Positions 8,123 through 16,120 are shown, counted from the first letter of the stretch. The stretch is DNA of 43,021 nt from Bacteroidota bacterium (GCA_023423835.1 JAFAEW010000132.1:1-43021), one strand, 5' to 3'. Made by a program: numbers and translations. The notes: generated from the letters alone by a model not told the origin.

Positions 8123-8146
8123 CTTTTTGAAGTTTATAGATGAGGA

Positions 8147-8368
8147 TTACTGGCTTTGGCGATTGGCGTCGTTAACGCGGAATGAAACCTTACAGATACA
8201 TCCATAAGAGGCCGCTTTACCGTCCTTTACGTGCACTTTAAAATCTTTCACGTAGACCGAATCAATGTTTTGAACGGTCTTCGAAACCTCAGCTATACAA
8301 TTTTTGATGGCGTCATCAAAACTGGTTTCTGACGAGGCAATAACTTCTATCACTTTTACAATTGGCAT
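8147..8368 (-). CDS. Dodecin family protein
   Basis: Dodecins are small dodecameric proteins that bind flavins (or CoA) and buffer them. The 73 residues fit the family: beta-strand IVKVIEVIASS, the helix with SFDDAIKNCIAEVSKTV, then two strands (VYVKDFKVHV and GCICKVSFRV). Aligned by eye to haloarchaeal and mycobacterial dodecins, the tryptophan that stacks on the flavin in the NxxW position is a serine here (Ser37 in QNIDSVYV). Such variants exist in the family and may bind a different ligand or bind flavin weakly. It is followed by the EF-hand protein gene on the same strand. Confidence 0.88.
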   Translation of the reverse strand: MPIVKVIEVIASSETSFDDAIKNCIAEVSKTVQNIDSVYVKDFKVHVKDGKAASYGCICKVSFRVNDANRQSQ

Positions 8369-8536
8369 AGTTTAAAATTTTACATTAAAAAAACCAATTA
8401 CTGCAAAAGCCGTGCGAAAATCGATCTCCGGAAAATTTGGATTGAAAATGAGGAAGAGAATTTCCGTTCTGAAATCAATCCTGTGGGGATTTATATGAAA
8501 CTGTATTTTTCAGCGCAATGTAAAAGAAAGCGTTTC

Positions 8537-9232
8537 CTACTTTATTCTTGTGGTCTTCCTTTCAATTCGTTTCTCATAATTTTTCCCTTCAAAAATGCGA
8601 TGAACATAAACGCCGGCCACGTGGATACAATCGGGATCTAATTCTCCCGGCTCAACCAGTTCTTCTACTTCCGCAATGGTAATATCGCCGGCTTTGGCCA
8701 TGGAAGTTGAAAAATTCCGCGTCGTCTTTCTGAAAATAAGGTTGCCGAGCTTATCGCCTTTCCAGGCTTTAACCATGGTAAAGTTGGCGTGCAGCGCGTT
8801 TTCCATCAGGTATTTCTTTCCATTAAATTCTCTGATCTCTTTGCCTTCAGCCACCTCCGTTCCATATCCGGCGGGTGTATAAAATGCGGGAATGCCCATT
8901 CCTGCCATTTGAATGCGGGTAACGAGGGTGCCCTGCGGAATAAGATCAACCTCCAATTCACCTGCAAGCAGTTGCCTTTCAAATTCCGCATTTTCACCCA
9001 CATAACTACTCATCATTTTTTTGATCTGACGGGTGGCAAGGAGTTTTCCCAAACCAAAATTATCGACTCCGGCATTGTTGGAAATACAGGTCAATCCTTT
9101 CACATTTTTCTCAACCAGCGCATCGATCAGGTTTTCCGGAATTCCGCACAGTCCGAAACCACCGAGCATGATCGTGTTTCCGTCCTGTACATCGTGAATG
9201 GCTTCGATCGCATTCTTAAATACTTTGTTCAT
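8537..9232 (-). CDS. scoA: 3-oxoacid CoA-transferase subunit A
   Basis: With its B subunit this enzyme moves CoA from succinyl-CoA to acetoacetate (or a related 3-oxoacid) in ketone-body or fatty-acid use. The 231 residues show the family signature GGFGLCGIPENL near residue 24 and NNAGVDNFGLG near residue 53, with a C-terminal half typical of SCOT-A (FRKTTRNFSTSMAKAGD). The length is normal. The catalytic glutamate is on subunit B, and no scoB is found anywhere in this window, which is unusual because the two are often adjacent. The -7-like element TACATTTG lies 20 nt upstream. Confidence 0.94.
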   Translation of the reverse strand: MNKVFKNAIEAIHDVQDGNTIMLGGFGLCGIPENLIDALVEKNVKGLTCISNNAGVDNFGLGKLLATRQIKKMMSSYVGENAEFERQLLAGELEVDLIPQGTLVTRIQMAGMGIPAFYTPAGYGTEVAEGKEIREFNGKKYLMENALHANFTMVKAWKGDKLGNLIFRKTTRNFSTSMAKAGDITIAEVEELVEPGELDPDCIHVAGVYVHRIFEGKNYEKRIERKTTRIK

Positions 9233-9251
9233 GGCAGCAATTTAGTAATTA

Positions 9252-9259
9252 CAAATGTA
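9252..9259 (-). promoter_or_regulatory. Probable -7 promoter element of scoA
   Basis: Read on the minus strand this is TACATTTG, an exact TAnnTTTG match, 19 nt before the scoA ATG. It implies a leader of about 15 nt. No clear -33 box is visible. Confidence 0.45.
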
Positions 9260-9296
9260 TTTAAAATTGTCTCTGATATTTTTTGTGGGAGAAAAC

Positions 9297-9656
9297 TTAT
9301 TCAATCCGTTTGATGGTGTTGTATTCTTCCGTTCGCTTTCTCTGTGCGAGGTTGCTCACCGAATCCATCAACACCTTATTCTTGTCGGGATGCGCTTCAT
9401 AATAATGGTAGCTTTTATAGAACTCGTCTTTAGTGACATCATAGCGTTTGAAGATCTCCAGAAAATAAAGCTTGGTCTGGTCTTTCACTTGTGCGGCGCT
9501 ATCCAGCGGGATCCGCATTTTCGCATATTCACCCGCATTGATCAGGTCCCACACGATGAATTTCATTTTATCATATCCGAGAATATCATCCGGAATTTTA
9601 TCGGGATTTGAACAGCCGGCAACTATAAGCAACCCTAGAAAAAAGAACTTCCTCAT
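9297..9656 (-). CDS. DUF4296 family lipoprotein
   Basis: The 119-residue product begins with a short signal sequence ending LLIVAGC, so Cys15 is the probable lipidated residue and the protein is anchored in the envelope. The body (PDDILGYDKMKFIVWDLI, then KRYDVTKDEFYKSYHYYEAHP) matches my memory of the DUF4296 family, which is found in Bacteroidota and has no known function. Its ATG overlaps the stop of the upstream DUF4835 gene by one base (TAATG), so translation is coupled. Its place at the end of the coaBC - DUF4835 series fits an envelope role but does not prove one. Confidence 0.87.
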   Translation of the reverse strand: MRKFFFLGLLIVAGCSNPDKIPDDILGYDKMKFIVWDLINAGEYAKMRIPLDSAAQVKDQTKLYFLEIFKRYDVTKDEFYKSYHYYEAHPDKNKVLMDSVSNLAQRKRTEEYNTIKRIE

Positions 9657-10576
9657 TATCTTAATTCATTTCTGTATTTCGAAATATTGCCCACATCAAT
9701 CTTTGAGAGGATTTCCACCGCTTTGGCTTTAGTGGGAGGATCGGCTTTCTTAAAAATGCCGATAATCTCATCACTCCTGTTTTGCAGGAAAAAAGCCATG
9801 ATCATCGTGTTTGGATTCTCCTGGTTAAAGTCTTTCAGCCTGCTCAATGCTCCTAAAACAGATTCCCGTGCGGCTACCTGGTTGCTGTACATCTGGTCTA
9901 AGCCGTTTCTGAAATAATCGTAGAAGATGTCGTGAATAGGATTCAGTTTCGTGTTGGTAACATTGTTGGCGAGCCAGTATCGGTTGCGACTGCCGTCGAA
10001 AGCCTTCCAGCCGCTGATATTTCTCGATTCCGGCGCATTGTTGACGATGTTTTGGGCTTTTTGAAAATACGCTGTTCCGCCTTTTGGAGCGAAGGAGTCA
10101 TAATCAAGTCCCAATATCATATAAACGTAGTAAGCAAAGACGGCGGTAAGATTCCCGGCCAGGGGATCGGTTCCACTAACGCGGTTTTCGTTGAATTCCA
10201 CCGGTTGAAATTCCACGTATTTAAAAGTAACATCGCCATCCTGGTAATTGGCAATGGGCGATTGGTAACCGGAATTATAGACCGGCCGTGCGGCCTGTAC
10301 CGTAAGGGTTGCCTTGTAGGTATTATCATCCACCACCTGTGAAAGATTCAGCAAGAAGTTACAGGCGATCCTTTCCTGCGGCTGAAAAACATCGGACGTC
10401 CACTTCCGGTTATTCAACAGGTCGGTAAGTTGATTTTGAAGCGTTACAAACTTGTTCTTATTTTCAGAGGAAGCAATTTGCTGGGTTACCACCATCACCT
10501 TTGCCTGCAATTCCTGGCTGTTTGCAACCACGGAAAAAAGCAGTAAAGCGAGGACGAAAATATTTCTCTTAAACAT
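9656..10576 (-). CDS. DUF4835 family secreted protein (PorD-like)
   Basis: The 306-residue protein has a signal peptide (MFKRNIFVLALLLFSVVANS, cleavage probably before QELQAK). The body includes ERIACNFLLNLSQV, a DPLAGNLTAVFAYYVYMILGLDYDSFAP segment in parts, and a helical C-terminus, which I recognise as DUF4835. This family follows coaBC in many Bacteroidota and has been named PorD in connection with type IX secretion; I am moderately sure of that name. It overlaps the end of coaBC by 8 nt and the start of the DUF4296 gene by 1 nt. Periplasmic or envelope location is likely. Confidence 0.88.
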   Translation of the reverse strand: MFKRNIFVLALLLFSVVANSQELQAKVMVVTQQIASSENKNKFVTLQNQLTDLLNNRKWTSDVFQPQERIACNFLLNLSQVVDDNTYKATLTVQAARPVYNSGYQSPIANYQDGDVTFKYVEFQPVEFNENRVSGTDPLAGNLTAVFAYYVYMILGLDYDSFAPKGGTAYFQKAQNIVNNAPESRNISGWKAFDGSRNRYWLANNVTNTKLNPIHDIFYDYFRNGLDQMYSNQVAARESVLGALSRLKDFNQENPNTMIMAFFLQNRSDEIIGIFKKADPPTKAKAVEILSKIDVGNISKYRNELR

Positions 10577-11765
10577 CAGTCTTTTGAATAATTAGTTGAA
10601 CAATCTGGGAAGCGATGGTCTTTTTTGAAGCGAGTTCGAAGAAGTACTCATTGCCTTCCTTATCAAAAACTTTTACCTGATTGGTGTCGTGACCAAATCC
10701 GGCTCCTTTATCTTTCAGGGAATTGAGGATGATCATATCCGCATTTTTTTCGCGTAATTTTTTCAGCGCATTTTCGTTTTCGTTTTCCGTTTCGAGTGCA
10801 AATCCGATCAATAGCTGTCCTTCCCGCTTTTGTTGACCAAGCCACGCAAGAATATCGGTGGTTTTTTTTAATTGCAACTGCAATCCTTCACCGGATTTTT
10901 TAATTTTTTCCTCCTTATACTCCCCGGGCGAAAAGTCGGCCACAGCCGCACTCATGACCATAATTGCCGACTCGGCATATTCAGCTTCACAGGCCTGCAA
11001 CATTTCAGCCGCCGATCGCACTGCAATTGTTTTAATGCCGCGATAGGCGGTTTTAATATTTACGGGACCGCTCACCAACACCACCTCCGCCCCCTGCATA
11101 AAAAACGCTTCCGCGAGTGCAAATCCCATCTTTCCGGACGAATGGTTGCCAATGAAACGAACGGGATCGATGGCCTCGTATGTGGGTCCGGCCGTCAGGA
11201 GCACTTTTTTGCCGGACAAAGTTTTTTCCCTGAAAAAATGTTCTAGGGCAAAGGCGAGGATATCTTCCGGTTCAGCCATTCTTCCTTCTCCGGTTAGTCC
11301 GCTTGCAAGTTCTCCCTTTTCCACATTCATCACGAGATTTCCGAAGGATCTAAGCTTTTCGATATTGCTTTTCGTGGCAGGATGCAACCACATATCTTCA
11401 TCCATGGCGGGACAAATCATTACAGGACAAACGGCAGAAAGATAAACCGACAACAACAGGTTATCACAGGCGCCGCCGGCCATCTTTGAAAGGGTATTGC
11501 AACTTGCCGGAGCCAGCAGAAACAGGTCGGCCCATCTTCCAAGCATGACGTGATTGGCCCATTCATCACCTTCAAATAATTCAATCAGTACCTTATGATT
11601 TGAAAGGGTTGACAAGACGAGGGGCGAAACAAATTCGCGGGCAGAAGGTGTCATGATTACCCTTACCTCTGCTCCCTCTTTTACCAGCAGCCGCAGCAAC
11701 AAAATACTTTTGTAAGCTGCTATACTTCCCGAAATACCGAGCAATATTTTTTTGCCTTTCAACAT
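10569..11765 (-). CDS. coaBC: Bifunctional phosphopantothenoylcysteine decarboxylase/synthetase
   Basis: CoaBC makes 4'-phosphopantetheine from 4'-phosphopantothenate and cysteine in coenzyme A synthesis. From the start chosen here the protein has 398 residues. The N-terminal half is the FMN-binding CoaC flavoprotein (LLGISGSIAAYKS; LAPASCNTLSKMAGGACDN; PAMDEDMW, where the usual motif is PxMNxxMW). The C-terminal half is the CoaB synthetase (TAGPTYEAIDPVRFIGNHSSGKMG; MSAAVADF). The frame stays open 24 codons further upstream to 11837, but that start lies against a terminator, while MLKGKKILLGISGS at 11765 matches the family N-terminus. The Asn-to-Asp change in the PxMN motif is common among Bacteroidota as I recall. 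Confidence 0.95.
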   Translation of the reverse strand: MLKGKKILLGISGSIAAYKSILLLRLLVKEGAEVRVIMTPSAREFVSPLVLSTLSNHKVLIELFEGDEWANHVMLGRWADLFLLAPASCNTLSKMAGGACDNLLLSVYLSAVCPVMICPAMDEDMWLHPATKSNIEKLRSFGNLVMNVEKGELASGLTGEGRMAEPEDILAFALEHFFREKTLSGKKVLLTAGPTYEAIDPVRFIGNHSSGKMGFALAEAFFMQGAEVVLVSGPVNIKTAYRGIKTIAVRSAAEMLQACEAEYAESAIMVMSAAVADFSPGEYKEEKIKKSGEGLQLQLKKTTDILAWLGQQKREGQLLIGFALETENENENALKKLREKNADMIILNSLKDKGAGFGHDTNQVKVFDKEGNEYFFELASKKTIASQIVQLIIQKTDV

Positions 11766-11840
11766 GCATTTTTCAATTAAAATATTCCCAACTTCTTGTG
11801 CGATTGCGCGTACTGTTTCAGCGGATTCAGGGTTCAAAAT

Positions 11841-11873
11841 AATAAAAAAACGACAGTTATAAGCTGCCGTTTT
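11841..11873 (-). terminator. Rho-independent terminator after rpoZ
   Basis: On the minus strand an AAAACG(G)CAG...CTG(T)CGTTTT stem (11873-11847, one mismatch) with a 7-nt loop is followed by a run of T. It lies 20 bp after the rpoZ stop and argues that coaBC is transcribed at least partly from its own promoter. Confidence 0.75.
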
Positions 11874-11893
11874 CTATAAATCCGATTTAAATT

Positions 11894-12238
11894 TTATCTG
11901 AACAGATCATCCTCATCATTCTTACGGAAATAAACTTTAGAATCGAGAAATTCTTCGAGTGCAAGAATCGGTGCATTCGGCATCTTTTCGTAAGCCCTTG
12001 AAATTTCGATCTGTTCCTTATTTTCATGAATTTCTTCAAGACTGTCTGTATGCGTAGCAAACTCTTCAAGTTTGTTGTGCAATTCTTCCTTAATGGAAAT
12101 ATTGATTTGATTAGCTCTTTTTGCAATGATGGCTATCGATTCATAAAGGTTGCCGGTTGGCGCTTTTATTTGTGCAAGGTTTCGTGTTTCGATAACACTT
12201 GCAATATTATTGCTTAGATGTTTGCGCAATTTGTTCAT
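11894..12238 (-). CDS. rpoZ: DNA-directed RNA polymerase omega subunit
   Basis: The 114-residue protein has the omega/Rpb6 pattern: an N-terminal segment, then NLYESIAIIAKRANQI at about residues 29-44, which corresponds to the conserved helix that holds the beta-prime subunit, and an acidic C-terminal tail. Gene order bamD - rpoZ - coaBC is the usual one in Bacteroidota and supports the call. Its start lies 32 nt inside the 3' end of bamD in another frame, a longer overlap than usual; the next ATG that would avoid it would remove the conserved N-terminus, so the overlap appears real. Confidence 0.88.
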   Translation of the reverse strand: MNKLRKHLSNNIASVIETRNLAQIKAPTGNLYESIAIIAKRANQINISIKEELHNKLEEFATHTDSLEEIHENKEQIEISRAYEKMPNAPILALEEFLDSKVYFRKNDEDDLFR

Positions 12239-13031
12239 TCTGCAGATTTTTTATATTTTTTTCTGATAGTGTTTTATATTCATTTACTTCCGTTTTTAAT
12301 GCGCTTTCATTAAAACGGTCTTCAAAATCCTGGCATTCGGATATCACTTTCTGGAAACGTTCGAGCTGCCTGCTTACGATACTCATGGTGGCATATTTGT
12401 AATACGATTTTATTTCCGCCAGTTTATATTGATCGGCTTTTTCCGATTCCGGATAATTATCCATCAGGACTGAAAAAGCAACGCCGGCAGATTTAAAATA
12501 TCCAAGGTCGTAGTAAAGCTGTGCACTCTTATATTCCTTTAGTTCAAGTTTTGCCCGGCAAAGGTCGATGATCTCATTAGCCTCCTTATTTCTTGCAGAA
12601 TTAGGATGCGAATTGATGAAAGCCTGCATCAGTGCAATGGTCTTTGATGTGGGCGTTTGATCTAATTCAACTTTCGGCGATTGCTTGTAATAGCAATATG
12701 CCCGCATATATTCCGCTTCCTCCAGCCTCGGACTGTTGGGAAAGGTTTCCGTAAACGTCTTAAAAAGGCTTTCAGCATTGGTATAATCCTTCAAATAATA
12801 AGCACAATAGGTATATTTATAAAAGATGTCTTCATACTTTTCAGTTCCCCTGAAATGTGGCATTACATCTTCATAAACCTGCTGTGCCTGCGTATATTTT
12901 TTCTGCACATAAAACTGCTCTGCCATCTTCAGCTTATAATCAAAATCTTTACTCTTTAAAACCTTTCCAAGCTTTGAAGAACAGGAAGTAAACAATAAAG
13001 CAGCAACCAACACCTGCAAAAAAATTTTCAT
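12207..13031 (-). CDS. bamD: Outer membrane assembly lipoprotein BamD
   Basis: BamD is the lipoprotein partner of BamA in inserting beta-barrel proteins into the outer membrane. The 274-residue product has a lipoprotein signal ending LLFTSC (Cys17), then a series of tetratricopeptide-like helices (YVQKKYTQAQQVYEDVMPHF; YKYTYCAYYLKDYTNAESLF; YDLGYFKSAGVAFSVL), five in all as expected. The Gln-rich last residues (LQNEQIAQTSKQ) overlap the rpoZ start. A TAACTTTG promoter element lies just upstream, leaving a leader of only a few bases. Confidence 0.95.
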   Translation of the reverse strand: MKIFLQVLVAALLFTSCSSKLGKVLKSKDFDYKLKMAEQFYVQKKYTQAQQVYEDVMPHFRGTEKYEDIFYKYTYCAYYLKDYTNAESLFKTFTETFPNSPRLEEAEYMRAYCYYKQSPKVELDQTPTSKTIALMQAFINSHPNSARNKEANEIIDLCRAKLELKEYKSAQLYYDLGYFKSAGVAFSVLMDNYPESEKADQYKLAEIKSYYKYATMSIVSRQLERFQKVISECQDFEDRFNESALKTEVNEYKTLSEKNIKNLQNEQIAQTSKQ

Positions 13032-13039
13032 AAAGTGTG

Positions 13040-13047
13040 CAAAGTTA
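13040..13047 (-). promoter_or_regulatory. Probable -7 promoter element of bamD-rpoZ
   Basis: Minus-strand TAACTTTG, an exact TAnnTTTG match followed by C, ends 8 nt before the bamD ATG. A TTTG 12 nt further upstream is closer than the usual -33 spacing. Confidence 0.5.
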
Positions 13048-13222
13048 AGAAATCCGGAGCAAATTAATGGCTCTATTTTTATCTAAAGGCTTTCGGGAGT
13101 TAAGAAATGCATAAAACAAGTCTTTACCATTTTCTTACCAAAAACGGGCAAATAAATTGTTTTTATCAGGTGTCGCTCGTTTTGAAACCGAAAAAAACAG
13201 CAAGGCGAGGGATTTATTATAA

Positions 13223-13230
13223 TAGTTTTG
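13223..13230 (+). promoter_or_regulatory. Probable -7 promoter element of the lolA-like gene
   Basis: TAGTTTTG fits TAnnTTTG and is followed by C, 10 to 19 nt before the two candidate ATGs. No -33 box seen. Confidence 0.4.
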
Positions 13231-13249
13231 CAACTTTAAAATGAATGAA

Positions 13250-13882
13250 ATGAAAAAAATCTATGGACTGGTAATTTTTCTCTTCGCTTTCAGCATCTTT
13301 ACCCATGCGCAAAATGATCCTAAAGCTAAAACGGTTTTAGACAATGTTAGTAATAAGCTGAAAAATGTAAAAGGTCTCACTGCCAGTTTTACCTACAGCA
13401 CCCGCGACAGGAACAAAAATTTAAAAGGCACCGTAAAAGGCGTCATCAGCATAAAGGGCCAGAAATATTACATCAAACAGGGAGAAACCGAGATTTTTTG
13501 CAATGGAAATAAGATCTGGAATTACAATGGGGAAGACGAAGTAACGGTGGCCGATGTAGATAACGAAGACAACAAAACGCTGTCTCCTCAAAAATTGCTC
13601 ACCAACTTTTACGACCAGGATTTCACTTACAAGCTTGTTTCTTCAGCCGGTAATTATTATGAAATCAATATGGTTCCGACAGATAAAAGGAAGAGTTTTA
13701 AATCAGTGACTATTTATGTGGATAAATCGAAAAATCTGATTACGAAGGCAAAAGTGCTCGACAAAAGTGACAATGTAATCGAATTTGTGTTGTCGAATGT
13801 GAATACGAATGCGTCACTTCCCGATTCAAAATTTGCGTTTGACGCAGCAAAACATCCGCAGGTGGAAGTGGTTGCCCAATAA
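13250..13882 (+). CDS. lolA: LolA-like outer membrane lipoprotein carrier protein
   Basis: LolA carries lipoproteins across the periplasm to the outer membrane. The protein starts with a signal peptide (KKIYGLVIFLFAFSIFTHAQ, cleaved near AQ|ND). The mature part shows the LolA pattern of an unclosed beta-barrel: NVKGLTASFTYS, GTVKGVISIKGQKYYI, a WNYNG strand after IFCNGNKI, and KSVTIYVDKSKNLITKAKV. I chose the second ATG because MKK is the normal signal-peptide start and the promoter element lies very close upstream; the ATG at 13241 adds only three residues. Length, about 210 residues, is normal. A terminator follows at 13909. Confidence 0.9.
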   Translation: MKKIYGLVIFLFAFSIFTHAQNDPKAKTVLDNVSNKLKNVKGLTASFTYSTRDRNKNLKGTVKGVISIKGQKYYIKQGETEIFCNGNKIWNYNGEDEVTVADVDNEDNKTLSPQKLLTNFYDQDFTYKLVSSAGNYYEINMVPTDKRKSFKSVTIYVDKSKNLITKAKVLDKSDNVIEFVLSNVNTNASLPDSKFAFDAAKHPQVEVVAQ

Positions 13883-13908
13883 CGGTAACGGAATCAATAA
13901 TATAACAG

Positions 13909-13936
13909 GCTGTTCCAATGCGGGGCAGCTTTTTTT
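13909..13936 (+). terminator. Rho-independent terminator after lolA
   Basis: GCTGTTCC (13909-13916) pairs with GGGGCAGC (13922-13929), including two G-U pairs, around a 5-nt loop, and seven T follow directly. Confidence 0.75.
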
Positions 13937-13997
13937 GTGCACCCTCTCCATTTTTTTTATTGCATAAACGATTTTTTTGGTGCATTTTTATCGCGTC

Positions 13998-14678
13998 ATG
14001 AAAGATATTATCATAACCATCGACGGATATTCCTCCTGCGGAAAAAGCACGTTGGCGCGTCAACTTGCGCAAAAGCTTAATTACCGCTTTATTGACAGTG
14101 GTGCCATGTACAGGGCCATTACCCTTTATTTTCTGCGCAATCATGTGGATTGGAATGATGATCGCAAAACGCGGGCAGCATTGAAAAATATCAACCTTTC
14201 CTTTGTCTACAATCCTCGATCCGGAAAAAGCGACATCTATCTTAATGACGAAAATGTGGAAGCCTTCATTCGCGATATGTTGGTAAGCGAAAATGTAAGC
14301 GCCGTGGCTGCGATAGAAGCGGTGAGAAATTTCGCCGTCGATCAGCAAAAAAAAATGGGCGAAGACAAAGCCATTGTGATGGATGGACGGGATATCGGAA
14401 CAACCGTTTTTCCCAATGCGGAACTCAAGATATTTATGACCGCCGATCCGGCCGTAAGAGTAGAAAGAAGATACAAGGAACTGTTTGAGAAAAACGAACT
14501 GCTGACGGTTGAAGAAATCAAAAACAACCTTGAAATGCGGGATTATATCGATAGCAACCGCAAATTCAGCCCGCTGAGAAAAGCCGACGATGCGGTGGTA
14601 TTAGACAACACCAAACTCAATGCGGAAGAACAGTTGCAACTTGCTCTGAATTGGGCCGAAAAAATTATCAACGCCTGA
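13998..14678 (+). CDS. cmk: Cytidylate kinase
   Basis: Cmk phosphorylates CMP and dCMP with ATP. The 226-residue protein has the P-loop GYSSCGKST at residues 9-17, the CMP-binding DSGAMYRA near 33, the MDGRDIGTTVFPNA segment, and the lid region with SPLRKADDAVVLD. The frame opens upstream at 13977 with a TTG, but the ATG at 13998 gives the normal N-terminus (MKDIIITIDG). The length is usual. It stands between the lolA terminator and the copper cluster. Confidence 0.96.
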   Translation: MKDIIITIDGYSSCGKSTLARQLAQKLNYRFIDSGAMYRAITLYFLRNHVDWNDDRKTRAALKNINLSFVYNPRSGKSDIYLNDENVEAFIRDMLVSENVSAVAAIEAVRNFAVDQQKKMGEDKAIVMDGRDIGTTVFPNAELKIFMTADPAVRVERRYKELFEKNELLTVEEIKNNLEMRDYIDSNRKFSPLRKADDAVVLDNTKLNAEEQLQLALNWAEKIINA

Positions 14679-14747
14679 TCAGGACTTTTCCTGACCAACA
14701 TCATTCTGTCGCCTGACCGGCAAAAGGATCCGCGGATATTGCAATCC

Positions 14748-14755
14748 TACCTTTG
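14748..14755 (+). promoter_or_regulatory. Probable -7 promoter element of the copper cluster
   Basis: TACCTTTG is an exact TAnnTTTG match. It ends 4 nt before the GTG at 14760, so transcription would begin at or next to the start codon, giving a leaderless or nearly leaderless message. Confidence 0.45.
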
Positions 14756-14759
14756 TGCT

Positions 14760-15125
14760 GTGAAAAATTTAACTGTACTGTTTTTGCTGGCGTTGATGAT
14801 TACTTATTCTTTTAATAAGGTGATTATCTATGCAGAATACATTGCAAATAAAAATTTCATAAGTCAGACACTCTGTGAAAACAAAAATGATCCTGAAAAG
14901 GATTGCCAGGGAAAATGCCAGCTTAAAAAATCAATGGAAAAGGAAGAAAAGAAAAATGAGGTTCCAACAAAGGTGGAAACCGCATTTTATATTTCTGATT
15001 TCCCTGAAACCCTTCAAAGACAACCTTCAAAAGGCAGCCCTTCACCTTCCCTCTCCTACTATTCCCTTCAATATAGCCTGTTGTTGGCGGCTTCTATTTT
15101 CCATCCGCCCGGAAATCGTGCGTAG
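14760..15125 (+). CDS. Small Cys-containing membrane protein of copper cluster
   Basis: From the GTG start this is a 121-residue protein with one hydrophobic N-terminal segment (LTVLFLLALMITYSF, about residues 4-18). After it comes a compact cysteine motif, CENKNDPEKDCQGKCQ, that is Cys-x9-Cys-x3-Cys, followed by a very lysine/glutamate-rich stretch and a second weakly hydrophobic segment near the C-terminus. I recall proteins with the same CENK...C.GKC pattern near metal-related TonB receptors in Bacteroidota, but they have no name I trust. The topology and cysteines fit a periplasmic metal-binding accessory protein. It leads the cluster with the FixH/YtkA-like lipoprotein and the OprC-like receptor. 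The start is uncertain: TTG at 14739 is also possible. Confidence 0.75.
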   Translation: MKNLTVLFLLALMITYSFNKVIIYAEYIANKNFISQTLCENKNDPEKDCQGKCQLKKSMEKEEKKNEVPTKVETAFYISDFPETLQRQPSKGSPSPSLSYYSLQYSLLLAASIFHPPGNRA

Positions 15126-15265
15126 CAATGTATTGCCCTCTATTTCTCCTGCGCAATACCCGTCGTTTCTATCAGATTGAATAGGCTCTAACCGTTTTAA
15201 ACGCCGTTTAATACGGGTAAGACTGCCCAAATTCATTCCCATTACATCATCAAAAAAAATTTCAG

Positions 15266-16093
15266 ATGTCATACTATAGCTTTATCACACCAAAAAATAT
15301 TTTAAAAAGATCGCTTTCAATTTTCGGATTGATCCTTCTAATCCTCTCAGGAAGTGCATGCAAAACAGAAGTCGTTGCACCCAATCAGCCGCCGGTAATT
15401 ACCAATCCCGATCCTTCGGTTTCAGACCAAATAAAACTCGGTGAGGTTGAATTCACCAACAACAGGATCAGCCTGTATTCAACCAGGGATTTATCTACAG
15501 GATATAACACCATCAACGCCCTGATAACGGATGCCGCGGGAAAAATTGTTGAAAATGCGTTGGTGAAAATTCATCCCGAAATGAAAACCGAAATGATGTC
15601 GCATGGCGCTCCCGTGGAACAACCGGTTTATAACACCGTTTCAAAATTATATGAAGCGGCAATCATTTTTACCATGCCCGGAGAGACCGGCTGGAAGATA
15701 AAAGTGGTTTTCAACGGAGAAGAAAAATACGTTCCGGTGGTGGTAAAATCCGAAACGCAAAAATTAACCGCTTCCTATAAAGGAACCGATGGCATCAATT
15801 ATCAGTTATCCATTATTCCAAAGCCATGGAAAACCGGAATGAACGACCTTGAATTGCTGATACATAATGGCAGCAACGGGTATTCGCCGGTGAATGACCT
15901 GCAGGTAAAATTCGATCCTGAAATGGTTTCTATGAATCATGGATCTCCGAATAACGTAGAACCGGCTTTCACAGCCGATGGACATTATAACGGAAAAGTC
16001 AATTTCACCATGACAGGCAACTGGCGTTTACATTTCACACTGATTAATAAAGAAGTGGTTGTTGAAGATGGATTTCTCGACATCAGCTTCTGA
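15266..16093 (+). CDS. Lipoprotein with two FixH/YtkA-like Met/His motif domains
   Basis: The 275-residue product has a signal sequence with a probable lipobox ending SGSAC (Cys32). The rest is a duplicated beta-sandwich. Repeat one carries HPEMKTEMMSHG at about residues 103-114, and repeat two carries FDPEMVSMNHG at about 196-206. In both, the HPEM/DPEM...M-x-HG pattern precedes a proline/valine stretch and ends in a GNWRLH or GWKIKV strand, as in YtkA/FixH-type domains associated with copper. Clustered Met and His are the usual ligands for periplasmic Cu(I). It stands 27 nt before the TonB receptor, so co-transcription is likely. Copper handling is inferred from motif and neighbour. Confidence 0.82.
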   Translation: MSYYSFITPKNILKRSLSIFGLILLILSGSACKTEVVAPNQPPVITNPDPSVSDQIKLGEVEFTNNRISLYSTRDLSTGYNTINALITDAAGKIVENALVKIHPEMKTEMMSHGAPVEQPVYNTVSKLYEAAIIFTMPGETGWKIKVVFNGEEKYVPVVVKSETQKLTASYKGTDGINYQLSIIPKPWKTGMNDLELLIHNGSNGYSPVNDLQVKFDPEMVSMNHGSPNNVEPAFTADGHYNGKVNFTMTGNWRLHFTLINKEVVVEDGFLDISF

Positions 16094-16120
16094 TAAAATA
16101 CTTCACTCAAAAAAAGCGAT

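Noticed and set aside
11766..11837. N-terminal extension of CoaBC to 11837
   Set aside because: It begins at the foot of the rpoZ terminator and adds residues not found in the family; the ATG at 11765 is better.
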